Source: JAUWQU01 sp964564285 (lineage in GTDB: Bacteria > Planctomycetota > Phycisphaerae > SM23-33). From it: a stretch of DNA of 64,000 bases. The stretch spans positions 1-64,000 of the forward strand of contig CAZMBZ010000001.1 in NCBI GenBank assembly GCA_964564285.1, written 5' to 3'. The notes under the pieces were generated by a model, which made no database searches, was not told the DNA's origin, and saw only the letters and a list, made by a program, of their open reading frames with translations. Below, piece by piece: positions 43,059-51,760 of the stretch (positions are counted from its first letter, which is position 1; each line of letters begins with the position of its first letter). The position numbers and the translations under genes were made by a program.

Positions 43059-45725
43059 ATGCGTTTGGACAAATGGACAGTGAAGGCCCAGGAGGCGTTG
43101 GCTACGGCTCAGGGCGAGGCGATGGAGACCGGCAATGCGGCCGTGACTCCGCTGCACCTGTTGGACTGCCTTTTGAAGCAGGAAGGCGGCCTGGCTGGGT
43201 CGCTGCTGGCGAAGGTTGGCATACCCGGTGATCGGATTGGCCCGATCGTCACATCCGAGCTCGGCAGGCTGCCGACGCAATCGCAGCAGGCGGGCATGGC
43301 GATGGATCCGGCCCTCAATGGCGTCATCGTGCGTGCCGCCAAGGAGGCAGAGGAGCTCAAGGATGAGTACATATCCGTCGAGCACCTGCTGCTGGCCCTG
43401 GCTGACGCGCCGAGCAACGCCAAGGAGGTGCTCTCGACGCTGGGGGCGTCTCGCGACGACATCCTCAAGGCCATGAAGGACGTCCGGGGCAGCCAGCGCG
43501 TCACCGACGCCTGCCCCGAAGACAAGTACCAGGCCCTCGAGCGCTACGGTTGCGACCTGTGCGAGATGGCCCGGGCGGGCAGCCTGGACCCCGTCATTGG
43601 GCGCGACGATGAGATTCGTCGCTGCATGCAGGTGCTAAGCCGGCGGACCAAGAACAATCCCGTGCTGATCGGCCTGCCGGGCGTTGGCAAGACCGCCATC
43701 GTCGAGGGCCTCGCCCAGCGGATCGTCAACGGCGACGTGCCGACGGTTCTGTCCGGCAAGACGGTGATCGCTTTGGACATGGGTTCCCTGCTGGCTGGGG
43801 CGAAGTTCCGCGGCGAGTTCGAGGATCGTCTCAAGGCCGTGCTCAAGGAAGTTACCGGGTCCGATGGGCGGATCATTTTGTTCATCGACGAGTTGCACAC
43901 GGTAGTCGGCGCCGGCGCGGCCGAGGGTGCCATCTCGGCCGGCAACCTTATCAAGCCCGCCCTGGCTCGCGGCGAGCTTCGCTGCATCGGCGCGACGACG
44001 CTCGATGAGTACCGCAAGCACGTCGAGAAGGATGCCGCGCTGGAGCGTCGGTTCCAGCCGGTGGTTGTGGACGAGCCGAGCGTTGAGGACACCATCGCAA
44101 TCCTTCGCGGTTTGAAGCCGCGCTACGACGCCCACCACGGCGTGCGGATACAGGACTCTGCCCTGGTGGCGGCGGCGGTGATGAGCCATCGGTACATCTC
44201 CGAGCGGTTCCTGCCCGACAAGGCCATCGACCTGATAGACGAGGCAGCAAGCAGGCTGCGGATAGAGAACGACTCCATGCCGTCTGATCTGGATGAACTT
44301 CGGCGGCGGATCATGCAGTTGCAGATCGAGCGCGAGGCCCTTCGCAAGGAGTCCGACGAGGCGAGCAAGCACCGTCTGGAAGTCCTGGAGAAAGACCTTG
44401 CCGACATGCAGGCGGACTACGATGCCCGGCACGCCCGATGGGACAGCGAGCACGCGGTTCTCCGGGACCTCAAGGCCGTCAAGGAGCGCATCGAGGCCAA
44501 GCAGACCGAACTGGACCAGGCCCAGCGAGCCGGCGATCTCGAGCGGGCGGCCCGCATTCAATACGGCGAGCTGCGCGAGCTGGAGGCCGAGGTAGCCCGC
44601 GGCGAGCAGGCCATGGCGGAGATGCAGGCCGGCGGGGGGATGATCAGCGAGGAGGTCACGCCCGAGCACATCGCCGAGGTCGTGGCGAAGTGGACGCACA
44701 TCCCCGTGACGCGTTTGATGGAGTCCGAACGCGACAAGCTCCTTCGCATGGAGGATCAGCTTCGCAAGCGGGTGGTTGGGCAGGATGAGGCACTTCGGGC
44801 CGTGTCGGATGCAGTCCGTCGCAGCCGGGCCGGACTGAGCGACCCGCGAAGGCCCATCGGCAGCTTTCTGTTTCTGGGGCCTACCGGCGTCGGCAAGACC
44901 GAGCTGTGCAAGGCCCTGGCGGAGTTGCTGTTCGACTCCGAGGACGCCATGGTCCGCATCGACATGAGCGAGTTCATGGAGCAGCATTCGGTGGCCAGGC
45001 TCATCGGCTCGCCTCCCGGGTACGTCGGCTACGACGAGGGAGGCCGGCTTACCGAGGCCGTACGCCGAAAGCCGTATTGCGTGATTCTCTTCGACGAGAT
45101 CGAGAAGGCCCACAAGGACGTTTTCAACGTGCTACTGCAAGTGCTCGATGACGGCAGGCTGACCGACGGGCACGGGCGGACGGTGGACTTCAAGAACACG
45201 CTTATCGCGTTGACGTCGAACATCGCGTCGCAGGTCATCCAGGACCTTTCGGAGCACAACGCGGAGGAATGGGAGATCGAGGCGAGGCTCAAGGACGCCC
45301 TCAAGCAGACGTTCCGCCCGGAGTTTCTCAATCGTATCGACGAGACGGTTGTGTTCCACACGCTGGCAGCCGAGCACCTCGCGGTTATCGCCGAGATACA
45401 GATCGCCGAATTGGCCAAGAGGTTGGCTGACAGGAATATCTCTCTGGAGGTCACCGGTGCAGCCAGTAAGCTCATCAGCGAGCTGGGCTACGATCCGGCG
45501 TTCGGCGCCCGTCCGATGAAGCGCGCGATTCAGCAGGAGCTGGAGAACCCGCTGGCGACGAAGATCCTCGCCGGCGAGGTCGAACCTGGCCAGCACGTCG
45601 TGGTGGACGCCCAGGCCAAGGGCTTCATCTTCCGCATCGGCCAGCGGCCCGACGCGGCCGCGACCATCGTGGACGATTCCAATGGCCAGGCCGAGCAGGT
45701 CGAGGGCGAGGTGGTGGAGGAATAG
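43059..45725 (+). CDS. clpB: ClpB disaggregase
   Basis: ClpB is the AAA+ hexamer that extracts proteins from aggregates with DnaK. GGGAGG lies eight bases before the ATG at 43059. The 888-residue protein has the double Clp N domain (residues 1-150, AQEALATAQGEAMETGNAAV), first ATPase domain with GLPGVGKTAIVEGL (Lys211), and the coiled-coil M domain (about 400-530). The second ATPase domain has FLGPTGVGKTELCKAL (Lys613) and GSPPGYVGYDEGG, and the C-terminal small domain follows. It lacks the ClpP-docking loop expected of ClpA/ClpX. No CIRCE operator was seen upstream. The gene is isolated, with mobile debris on its left. Confidence 0.96.
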   Translation: MRLDKWTVKAQEALATAQGEAMETGNAAVTPLHLLDCLLKQEGGLAGSLLAKVGIPGDRIGPIVTSELGRLPTQSQQAGMAMDPALNGVIVRAAKEAEELKDEYISVEHLLLALADAPSNAKEVLSTLGASRDDILKAMKDVRGSQRVTDACPEDKYQALERYGCDLCEMARAGSLDPVIGRDDEIRRCMQVLSRRTKNNPVLIGLPGVGKTAIVEGLAQRIVNGDVPTVLSGKTVIALDMGSLLAGAKFRGEFEDRLKAVLKEVTGSDGRIILFIDELHTVVGAGAAEGAISAGNLIKPALARGELRCIGATTLDEYRKHVEKDAALERRFQPVVVDEPSVEDTIAILRGLKPRYDAHHGVRIQDSALVAAAVMSHRYISERFLPDKAIDLIDEAASRLRIENDSMPSDLDELRRRIMQLQIEREALRKESDEASKHRLEVLEKDLADMQADYDARHARWDSEHAVLRDLKAVKERIEAKQTELDQAQRAGDLERAARIQYGELRELEAEVARGEQAMAEMQAGGGMISEEVTPEHIAEVVAKWTHIPVTRLMESERDKLLRMEDQLRKRVVGQDEALRAVSDAVRRSRAGLSDPRRPIGSFLFLGPTGVGKTELCKALAELLFDSEDAMVRIDMSEFMEQHSVARLIGSPPGYVGYDEGGRLTEAVRRKPYCVILFDEIEKAHKDVFNVLLQVLDDGRLTDGHGRTVDFKNTLIALTSNIASQVIQDLSEHNAEEWEIEARLKDALKQTFRPEFLNRIDETVVFHTLAAEHLAVIAEIQIAELAKRLADRNISLEVTGAASKLISELGYDPAFGARPMKRAIQQELENPLATKILAGEVEPGQHVVVDAQAKGFIFRIGQRPDAAATIVDDSNGQAEQVEGEVVEE

Positions 45726-45753
45726 CAAAAACCCTAATATTCCCATAATTGTC

Positions 45754-45783
45754 TTGATTGTTGTAGGGGAAACACCCTATACT
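45754..45783 (+). promoter_or_regulatory. Promoter of the CheW-like gene
   Basis: TTGATT at 45754-45759 and TATACT at 45778-45783 lie 18 bases apart. The start point would be near 45790, giving an unusually long leader of about 195 bases before the ATG at 45986. Confidence 0.6.
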
Positions 45784-45796
45784 CTAAGTGGTCGCA

Positions 45797-45820
45797 GTGT
45801 TCAAAGGAGACTTTGAACAC
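45797..45820 (+). promoter_or_regulatory. 5' leader hairpin with GAGA tetraloop
   Basis: A perfect 10-base stem (gtgttcaaag and its complement) is capped by GAGA, a GNRA-type loop. It would form at the extreme 5' end of the transcript from the promoter at 45754. Downstream, 45841-45850 is a perfect 10-base palindrome (gtgatatcac), and 45827-45831 can pair with part of the GCCTGCC near 45875. No known riboswitch class was recognised. Confidence 0.5.
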
Positions 45821-45985
45821 AGAGAGGGCAGACAACCTTAGTGATATCACGGTGTTAAGTGATTATGGTTTTTTGCCTGCCGCTTGAGTAATCGTGGAAT
45901 TGTGAGAATTACAAGAATCACGGATGCTCAGGGCTTAGCGATCGGTATCCAAACGGTTTTTCGAGTCCAACTTGAAGGCGCAATA

Positions 45986-46312
45986 ATGGAATACCAGTGC
46001 GAAAGGACGGAGAGATTCGCCGGCTGCGGCAAGATGGGGAACGCGGCTTGGGATATCGTCTTGCAGGCCAGCCCCGTGGACATTCTTAAGTCCAAGCCCA
46101 TACTGGATTTGCTGGAGCTTTCGGACATTCCCTCTAATCATCTTCTCGTTAAGGGCGTGGTTTTGCGTGGTAAGGGTCATGTGCCGTTGATCGACACTCG
46201 CATGCCGCTTTCAGTTGGTCCGGATGGCGGGAAGGGCATCGCCCACGCGTTGATCGTTGACGTCGAGGGCGTGGAGGTCGGGTTGATCGTCGGGGAGTTA
46301 ATGGTCGCGTAG
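45986..46312 (+). CDS. Short orphan CheW-like protein
   Basis: From the ATG at 45986 (GAAGG upstream) the product is 108 residues. ASPVDILKSKPILDLLELSD, LLVKGVVLRGKGHVPLIDTR and ALIVDVEGVEVGLIVGELMV follow the CheW beta-barrel order, with the GVVLRGKGHVPLIDTR block matching the diagnostic GVINLRGxVVPVIDL region. CheW couples chemoreceptors to CheA. This protein is shorter than typical CheW (about 150 residues) and seems to lack the first strands, unless translation begins at a TTG (45884) or GTG (45902) in the same frame. No che or receptor gene is nearby. The long structured leader suggests regulated expression. Confidence 0.65.
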   Translation: MEYQCERTERFAGCGKMGNAAWDIVLQASPVDILKSKPILDLLELSDIPSNHLLVKGVVLRGKGHVPLIDTRMPLSVGPDGGKGIAHALIVDVEGVEVGLIVGELMVA

Positions 46313-46381
46313 TTTTCCAGATTATCCCAGGTGCCTAGGCGTTTTGACAGGCGCATGGTTCGTAAGGTTGATAAGAACGAA

Positions 46382-46414
46382 GAAAGGGACGCCTCTCAAT
46401 GAGGCGTCCCTTTC
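46382..46414. terminator. Bidirectional terminator between convergent genes
   Basis: Perfect 14-base arms (46382-46395 and 46401-46414) with a 5-base loop lie between the CheW-like gene and the DUF11 lipoprotein gene. Each arm ends in a CTTTC-type pyrimidine run. Confidence 0.8.
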
Positions 46415-46443
46415 ATTGCTACCTGTCGTACTTCTGGGGGCGA

Positions 46444-48030
46444 TTATTCGCCGCCGTAGATGTGAGTGGATTCCGTTTCCATTGACGGAGTGTCCATCTG
46501 GTCGCTCTTGAGGCTGACCGCGAACCGGACGTCGCCGGCCTTGAGGCACTTGACCGTCACCTTGTAGACGGCCCGAGCCTTCGGAGCCAGCCTGGCCAGC
46601 GGTGCGAATGTGACGCTCTTGCCCTTTATCGTTTCCTTAGTCGGGCTGTCTGCGCTGACGAACTGCTGCTCGCCGGGCAGCGTGCAGTCGACGACGATGT
46701 TGGTCCCGACGGCAGAGCCCTGGTTGGTCACAGTGATCTGGTAGGTCTCGGTCGAGCCGATTTCGATCGGGTCGTCGAGGTCTATGCATTCCAGCAGGAT
46801 CGCCGGGATGCCCTTGACTTCCGTGGCCGCGCTGGCGGAAGCGCTTGCGCAGTATGCTGCCGCGCTGGCGACGTTTCGGACGGCGCCGGTCTCATTGAAC
46901 TTGAGGGTCAGGGAGGCCTTCTTGGACTGGCCTGGCTTGATCGTGCCAAGCGCCCAAACGACGCTGTTGCCGGTGACCTTGGCGCCCTCGGCGGAAACCA
47001 GTGTGGTGGTGGCTGGAATCGTGTCGGTCAGAACGGTGTTCCTGGCATCGGCATCGCCGTTGTTTGTCACGACGATATTATACGTGCCGGGCCTGCCGAT
47101 GTATCGCAAAGCCGGGCCTGTCTTGACGACCTTGAGTTCCGGGTTGAGCACGGACGTGGTCACCGGAGCCGACGTGGCCGCCAGGCCGTGGTCGGCGCTT
47201 GCGGTGGCCGTGTTGGTGAACTTGCCCTTCTTGGCGGCCTTGGCCTGGAAGGAGAACTCTCGGGCTTGGCCTGGATTCAGGTTGCCTGCGTTGAACGTGA
47301 CGAGCTTCTTACCGGCGACAGTAGTCAGCCCCTCAGGCAGCGAGTCCTTGACCATAACGTTGCAGGCCGCCCCTGAGCCGTTGTTCTTGACGACGATCTT
47401 GTAGGTGAGCACGTCACAAAGAATCGCCTCTGCGGGTCCGGTCTTGACGACTACGATCGAAGGCTGAACAGCCATGGTGCTCAGGCAGACCTCAGGCATG
47501 TCGAAAACCACAGACGCGCAGCCCACGACCTGGCCAGGCTTCTGGGCCTTGCCGCGAACGGTGAACATCCTCGACTCGCCTGCCTTGAGCGTACCGATAA
47601 CCCATTCGAGTGTGCCGCCTGTTATCGTGCTCTTGGGATTTGTGCCGACCAGTTCCAGATTGGTTACGAGCTTCTCGCGGAGCTTGACGCCCTTGAGGTC
47701 GACCTTGGTTACATTGATAAGCTTGATGACGTAATCGAAGTCGGCGCCGGCGAAGACCTGCTTTGGGGCGGACCTTTCTATGCGGACAACGCCGCACGCC
47801 TTATCCCCGGCCGGCAGGGTCATGTGCGCCATTGCCGTTCCCACGGGTCCGCAAGGGGACGCCGTGGGCATCGGTTTTGGCGGTGCCTTTGGCGGTGCCT
47901 TTGGCCGTGCCTTTGGCGGCGGTGCGACAGCGGGTTCGGGGGTGGCCGGGTTCGGCTCGAAGCAGCAGCCTGTCAGGCCCGCGGCGCATACCGCTACAAG
48001 TGCTAAAGCCCAAAGTCTTCTTTTGTCCAT
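46444..48030 (-). CDS. DUF11-repeat (OmcB-like) lipoprotein
   Basis: The 528-residue product has a lipoprotein signal with LTGC (Cys22) and then a Pro/Ala/Lys-rich spacer. Four DUF11-type beta-sandwich repeats follow, each with a pattern like YKIVVKNNGSGAACNVMVKD, YNIVVTNNGDADARNTVLTD or YQITVTNQGSAVGTNIVVDC, and a following TIPATTTLVSAEGAKVTGN / WALGTIKPGQSKKASLTLKF part. Several cysteines are scattered through the repeats. Chlamydial OmcB, a Cys-rich periplasmic structural protein, has the same repeat type, so an envelope-structure role is plausible for this PVC-superphylum organism; that is inference. It converges with the CheW-like gene. Confidence 0.85.
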   Translation of the reverse strand: MDKRRLWALALVAVCAAGLTGCCFEPNPATPEPAVAPPPKARPKAPPKAPPKPMPTASPCGPVGTAMAHMTLPAGDKACGVVRIERSAPKQVFAGADFDYVIKLINVTKVDLKGVKLREKLVTNLELVGTNPKSTITGGTLEWVIGTLKAGESRMFTVRGKAQKPGQVVGCASVVFDMPEVCLSTMAVQPSIVVVKTGPAEAILCDVLTYKIVVKNNGSGAACNVMVKDSLPEGLTTVAGKKLVTFNAGNLNPGQAREFSFQAKAAKKGKFTNTATASADHGLAATSAPVTTSVLNPELKVVKTGPALRYIGRPGTYNIVVTNNGDADARNTVLTDTIPATTTLVSAEGAKVTGNSVVWALGTIKPGQSKKASLTLKFNETGAVRNVASAAAYCASASASAATEVKGIPAILLECIDLDDPIEIGSTETYQITVTNQGSAVGTNIVVDCTLPGEQQFVSADSPTKETIKGKSVTFAPLARLAPKARAVYKVTVKCLKAGDVRFAVSLKSDQMDTPSMETESTHIYGGE

Positions 48031-48668
48031 GATCTGTCCTTTCGTGGTTCAAGTCCCTTGAACATCCATCTACTCTTTTTGCCGTGGCATCCCTGCGGGG
48101 CACCCGATATGTCGCCGCAGTCTATGCCGTGTCGATAATCAATTCTCACCGCCGAGTCATGCAGATGTGTTACCCTAGAACGGAAGATACATAGTAATGC
48201 GATCGGTTCTGAATCTCAAGCCAATTCTCTTCACTATTGCGGCTCGGCTCAGTCCTCGACCTGTAATAAATCCTAAACCGCGCAAAAGTATAGGACCGCA
48301 AATCCGGGGTTTGCGGCAAGTAATGAGGATTTTTATACATTTGTCGATTACCACCTTGGCGGGGAGGCAAAGATCAGTGGAGTGCTCCAAAAGGCAAAAA
48401 GGCGGCGATGGGTCGGCGAGGCGGGGACTGGATGTTCGCGATCGGGGCGTGAATCGCGGCACTGGCGAGGCGGCGGGGAAGGGGGCGGTTGGCTTGGGCT
48501 TGCAGCCCGTTTAGAAAACTGCCCTTGCTGCGAGTGGCCCGAATGTCTGCGCGTCTGCGTCAGTATAAAAAGTACTCGACCCCGATGTTCTTCGGGACCT
48601 GCGTTTTCTTCCTTGATGCTCGACATTCTTGCTCGCTCTCGCTGGCGGACCCATTTCCAAACGGGCTG
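48031..48668. other. Intergenic region without a convincing gene
   Basis: About 640 bases between the DUF11 gene start and the fdhD end. Only short frames with no ribosome binding site are present. A 7-base-arm hairpin at 48296-48316 and AT-rich stretches near 48160-48340 are the only structure seen; part must be the DUF11 promoter. Confidence 0.4.
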
Positions 48669-49463
48669 CTAACCGGTTATTCGCTGGAAATGCGTGTAGA
48701 CGTTGAAGCGTTCGGCGCGGGCGAAGCCCACGAGAGTCAGGCCGAACTTTCGGGCAAGGTCGATCGCCAGGGCCGTGACGGCACCTCTGCCGACGACGAT
48801 TGGAACACGGGCGGCGACGGCTTTGGAGACCATCTCAGCTGAGAGCCTGCCCGTGGTGAGCATGAGCTTGTCGGATGTGTCGAGTTCGTCGAGCACGGCC
48901 CGGCCCACAACCTTATCGAACGCGTTGTGTCGGCCTATGTCCTCGGCGATTATGGCCAACTCGGCGGCGCTAGCCAGGGCGCACGCGTGTACTCCGCCTG
49001 TGTTTTTCCACAGATCCATCGTTCCCTGAAACTTGCGAACCAGGGCGACGATGTCTTCGGCGTCGACGGTCAGCCCCAGAGTCAAAGGCTGGTATGCCTG
49101 CGGGTTCAACTGCGCCGACGTGCCGCCGCCGCCGCAGCCGGTGCCCCACGTCCATCGTCGTCGGATGGCGTCGAGTGCATCGGGGTCGAATCGTCCGCGG
49201 ACCAGGATGGATCGGCCTGACGGGTCGATATCGACGGAGTCCAGTTCGTCACGGCTTGCGAGCGCGCCCTCGCCGCGAAGGAATCCTACGGCCAGTTCCG
49301 GCAACTGTTTTGGCAGGCAGAGCATGGCCAGGCGAAGTTCGTTGTCGTTGACGACAAGTTCGATGCGAGCTTCGGCTATGACGGCGTCTTCGCAGGCGAT
49401 GAAGTGCCCTTTGGCGTACTTGCGGATCGCGCAGATGATTGTCGGTTTGCTTGGTTCGGTCAT
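48669..49463 (-). CDS. fdhD: FdhD, formate dehydrogenase sulfurtransferase
   Basis: FdhD moves sulfur from a cysteine desulfurase to the molybdenum cofactor of formate dehydrogenase. The 264-residue protein has the conserved ELAVGFLRGEG region, the active loop TGCGGGGTS with Cys110, the GGVHACAL block, the nucleotide-cofactor helix IIAEDIGRHNAFDKVVGRAV and the C-terminal GRLSAEMVSKAVAARVPIVV with FARAERFNVYT. The loop has only one cysteine (CxxG) where E. coli FdhD has CxxC. No formate dehydrogenase gene is in the window; fhs nearby uses formate. It starts ten bases after the small gene at 49474. Confidence 0.93.
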   Translation of the reverse strand: MTEPSKPTIICAIRKYAKGHFIACEDAVIAEARIELVVNDNELRLAMLCLPKQLPELAVGFLRGEGALASRDELDSVDIDPSGRSILVRGRFDPDALDAIRRRWTWGTGCGGGGTSAQLNPQAYQPLTLGLTVDAEDIVALVRKFQGTMDLWKNTGGVHACALASAAELAIIAEDIGRHNAFDKVVGRAVLDELDTSDKLMLTTGRLSAEMVSKAVAARVPIVVGRGAVTALAIDLARKFGLTLVGFARAERFNVYTHFQRITG

Positions 49464-49473
49464 GGCTGAGTGC

Positions 49474-49653
49474 CTATTTGAAGCAGCCCAACTGGCATCG
49501 GCAGATGTGAATGTCCAGTTTCATGCATGCCTCACCCACGAGGGCGGGCTCGACGCCGAGGCGGTCTGCGACTTCGAAAAGTGCCTTGCATGCGGCCTTG
49601 CCATCGCGAGCGACATCGAGGACGGCTTGGCGGATCTCTTTTTGATCGGTCAT
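49474..49653 (-). CDS. 59-residue Cys-rich protein upstream of fdhD
   Basis: The ATG at 49653 opens a 59-residue protein that ends in TAG at 49474, ten bases before the fdhD start. It begins with a helical, HTH-like part (TDQKEIRQAVLDVARDGKAA, then FEVADRLGVEPALVGEACM) and ends in LDIHICRCQLGCFK, with three cysteines in the pattern CxCxxxC and two further Cys upstream. The terminal motif looks like a metal or sulfur-handling site. Tight coupling to fdhD suggests a partner in formate dehydrogenase maturation or in its regulation. I recall similar small proteins beside molybdenum-enzyme genes but cannot name a family. Confidence 0.72.
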   Translation of the reverse strand: MTDQKEIRQAVLDVARDGKAACKALFEVADRLGVEPALVGEACMKLDIHICRCQLGCFK

Positions 49654-49825
49654 GGCAGTGCCTTTCGAGAAGGTGGTTACCCAAGACGATACGCCCGCGA
49701 TCGGCGTCGATCAAGGTAAGGTTTTCCGGTTGTCGCCGGGTTCGGGTTCGCTTTATTATGCTCGGGCCGCGGTGGTGGGGGGTAAGAACCGACACAAGTT
49801 ACACCAGAAAACGATTTTGTCTGGC

Positions 49826-49854
49826 TTGCATGATATTGTCGGTGTGTTTAGACT
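49826..49854 (+). promoter_or_regulatory. Promoter of fhs
   Basis: TTGCAT at 49826-49831 and TAGACT at 49849-49854 are separated by 17 bases. The leader to the fhs ATG is about 98 bases. The rest of 49654-49958 contains a short plus-strand open frame (49652-49864) without a ribosome binding site, and no recognised riboswitch. Confidence 0.5.
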
Positions 49855-49958
49855 AGAAAAGTAGTTGGCATCGACGGCCCGCTGGGCGATTTCGCTCGGC
49901 CAAGGGGTGCGTGGCTGCGTGAAAAATACGTGTAGTAGGTGAACAAAGGAGTTTCCTG

Positions 49959-51698
49959 ATGGCCCCATCCGTCCCCTCTGACATTGACATATCCCGTGCG
50001 TCAACTCCCAGGCCGATTACCGAGGTCTCAGAGGCGGCGGGTATCGACCAGGAATTCATCGAGCCGTACGGCAGCGTCAAGGCGAAGGTTAAGCTCGGCA
50101 TTCTCGACGCACTGGCCGACAGGCCAAACGGCAAGTACATCGACGTGACGGCCATTACTCCGACGCCGCTGGGCGAGGGCAAAACCACGACCAGCGTCGG
50201 CCTGACGCAGGCGCTGGGTTTGATCGGCAAGAAGGTCTTCATGTGCATTCGCCAGCCATCGATGGGTCCGACTTTCGGCATCAAGGGTGGGGCAGCCGGT
50301 GGCGGCTACAGCCAGGTCATCCCGATGGAGGAGTTCAACCTTCATCTGACCGGGGACATCCACGCGGTGAGCATCGCCAATAATCTTCTCGCGGCCGCGA
50401 TTGACGCTCGGGTGCGTCACGAGGCCCGTCCCGGCTGGGAGTCCAGGGGTCTGCCGACGCTGGATATTGATCCGGAGACCATTACGTGGAGGCGCGTCGT
50501 GGATGTCAACGACGCGACGCTACGTTTCATCGAGACCGGCCTGAGCGACAACTGGATGGACGGCCCGCAGCGCAAGACGGGCTTCGATATATCCGTGGCG
50601 TCTGAGGTGATGGCCATTCTCGCGCTTGCGACCGATGTCAAGGACATGCGAGCGCGCCTCGGGCGGATAATAGTTGCCATGAACCGCAAGGGCGACCCCG
50701 TCACGGCTGAGCAGATCGGCTGCGCGGGTGCGATGATGGTTCTGATGAAGGATGCGGTGAAGCCTAACTTGATGCAGACCATCGAGGGCCAGCCGTCGTT
50801 CGTGCATGCCGGCCCGTTCGCGAACATCGCCCAGGGCAACAGTTCGATCATCGCCGACCGGATCGCGCTGAAGCTGGCCGATTACGTTGTCACCGAGAGC
50901 GGCTTCGGTGCGGACATCGGCATGGAGAAGTTTTTCGACATCAAGTGTCGCATCAGCGGGCTGCAGCCCGACTGCGTTGTGGTCGTCAGCACGATTCGCG
51001 CGTTGAAAATGCACGGTGGCGGGCCGAAGGTCACCCCGGGTAAGCCTTTGCAGGCGGAATACGTCCAGGAGAACCTGGAGTTGCTGGAAAAGGGCGTCTG
51101 CAACATGGTTCGTTGCATAGAGATCGCCCGCATGTACGGCGTGCCGGTGGTGGTGGCGATAAACCAGTTCCCGACCGATACGCCGGCGGAGTTGGAGCTT
51201 GCTCGCAAGGCGGCTGAGGAGGCGGGTGCCGAGGCCGCCGTCGTTTCGAATCACTGGGCCGAAGGTGGCAAGGGGGCGACAGCCTTGGCTGAGGCGGTTG
51301 TCGCGGCCTGCGAAAAGCCGTCGGACTTCAAGATGCTCTATCCCGACGATATGTCCATCAAGGACAAGATCGAGACCATCTGCAAGAAGGTCTACCTGGC
51401 CGGGGCAGTCGAGTATTCCCCGGAGGCCGACAAGCAGATCGCTTCGTACGAAAAGGCCGGGCTCAGCCATTTGCCGATCTGCATGGCAAAGACGCACCTG
51501 TCGCTTAGCCACGATCCTACGCTCAAGGGCGTGCCGAGCGGATTTACGGTTCCCGTACGCGAGGTCCGTGCCTCGGCCGGGGCGGGCTTCCTCTGCCCGC
51601 TGCTGGGCACGATGCGCACCATGCCCGGTCTGCCGAGCCGACCGTCTTTCCTGGATATCGACCTCGACGAGAACGGCCAGGTCGTCGGAATGTTCTGA
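49959..51698 (+). CDS. fhs: Formate-tetrahydrofolate ligase
   Basis: The enzyme makes 10-formyl-tetrahydrofolate from formate, tetrahydrofolate and ATP. AAAGGAG lies just before the ATG. The 579-residue product, a little longer than the usual 555-560, has the ATP loop TPTPLGEGKTTTSVG (Lys75), GIKGGAAGGGYSQVIPMEEF, LTGDIHAVSIANNLLAAAID, VTESGFGADIGMEKFFDIKC and the conserved C-terminal FTVPVREVRASAGAGFLCPL with TMPGLPSRP. Its last 53 codons are duplicated at 56269-56427 because the tandem repeat begins inside this gene at 51540. The sulfatase gene follows after 62 bases and may be cotranscribed. Confidence 0.97.
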   Translation: MAPSVPSDIDISRASTPRPITEVSEAAGIDQEFIEPYGSVKAKVKLGILDALADRPNGKYIDVTAITPTPLGEGKTTTSVGLTQALGLIGKKVFMCIRQPSMGPTFGIKGGAAGGGYSQVIPMEEFNLHLTGDIHAVSIANNLLAAAIDARVRHEARPGWESRGLPTLDIDPETITWRRVVDVNDATLRFIETGLSDNWMDGPQRKTGFDISVASEVMAILALATDVKDMRARLGRIIVAMNRKGDPVTAEQIGCAGAMMVLMKDAVKPNLMQTIEGQPSFVHAGPFANIAQGNSSIIADRIALKLADYVVTESGFGADIGMEKFFDIKCRISGLQPDCVVVVSTIRALKMHGGGPKVTPGKPLQAEYVQENLELLEKGVCNMVRCIEIARMYGVPVVVAINQFPTDTPAELELARKAAEEAGAEAAVVSNHWAEGGKGATALAEAVVAACEKPSDFKMLYPDDMSIKDKIETICKKVYLAGAVEYSPEADKQIASYEKAGLSHLPICMAKTHLSLSHDPTLKGVPSGFTVPVREVRASAGAGFLCPLLGTMRTMPGLPSRPSFLDIDLDENGQVVGMF

Positions 51699-51760
51699 CC
51701 GGCGGAAAACAAGACTCACGCTCAGGAAGCGGAGGTCGCCGAGAGCGAAGGACCTGCAAT

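Noticed and set aside
49652..49864. 70-residue plus-strand frame before fhs
   Set aside because: It has no ribosome binding site, overlaps the start of the small Cys-rich gene and includes the fhs promoter.
49860..49958. Tetrahydrofolate riboswitch in the fhs leader
   Set aside because: The leader is short and lacks the conserved core of that class.
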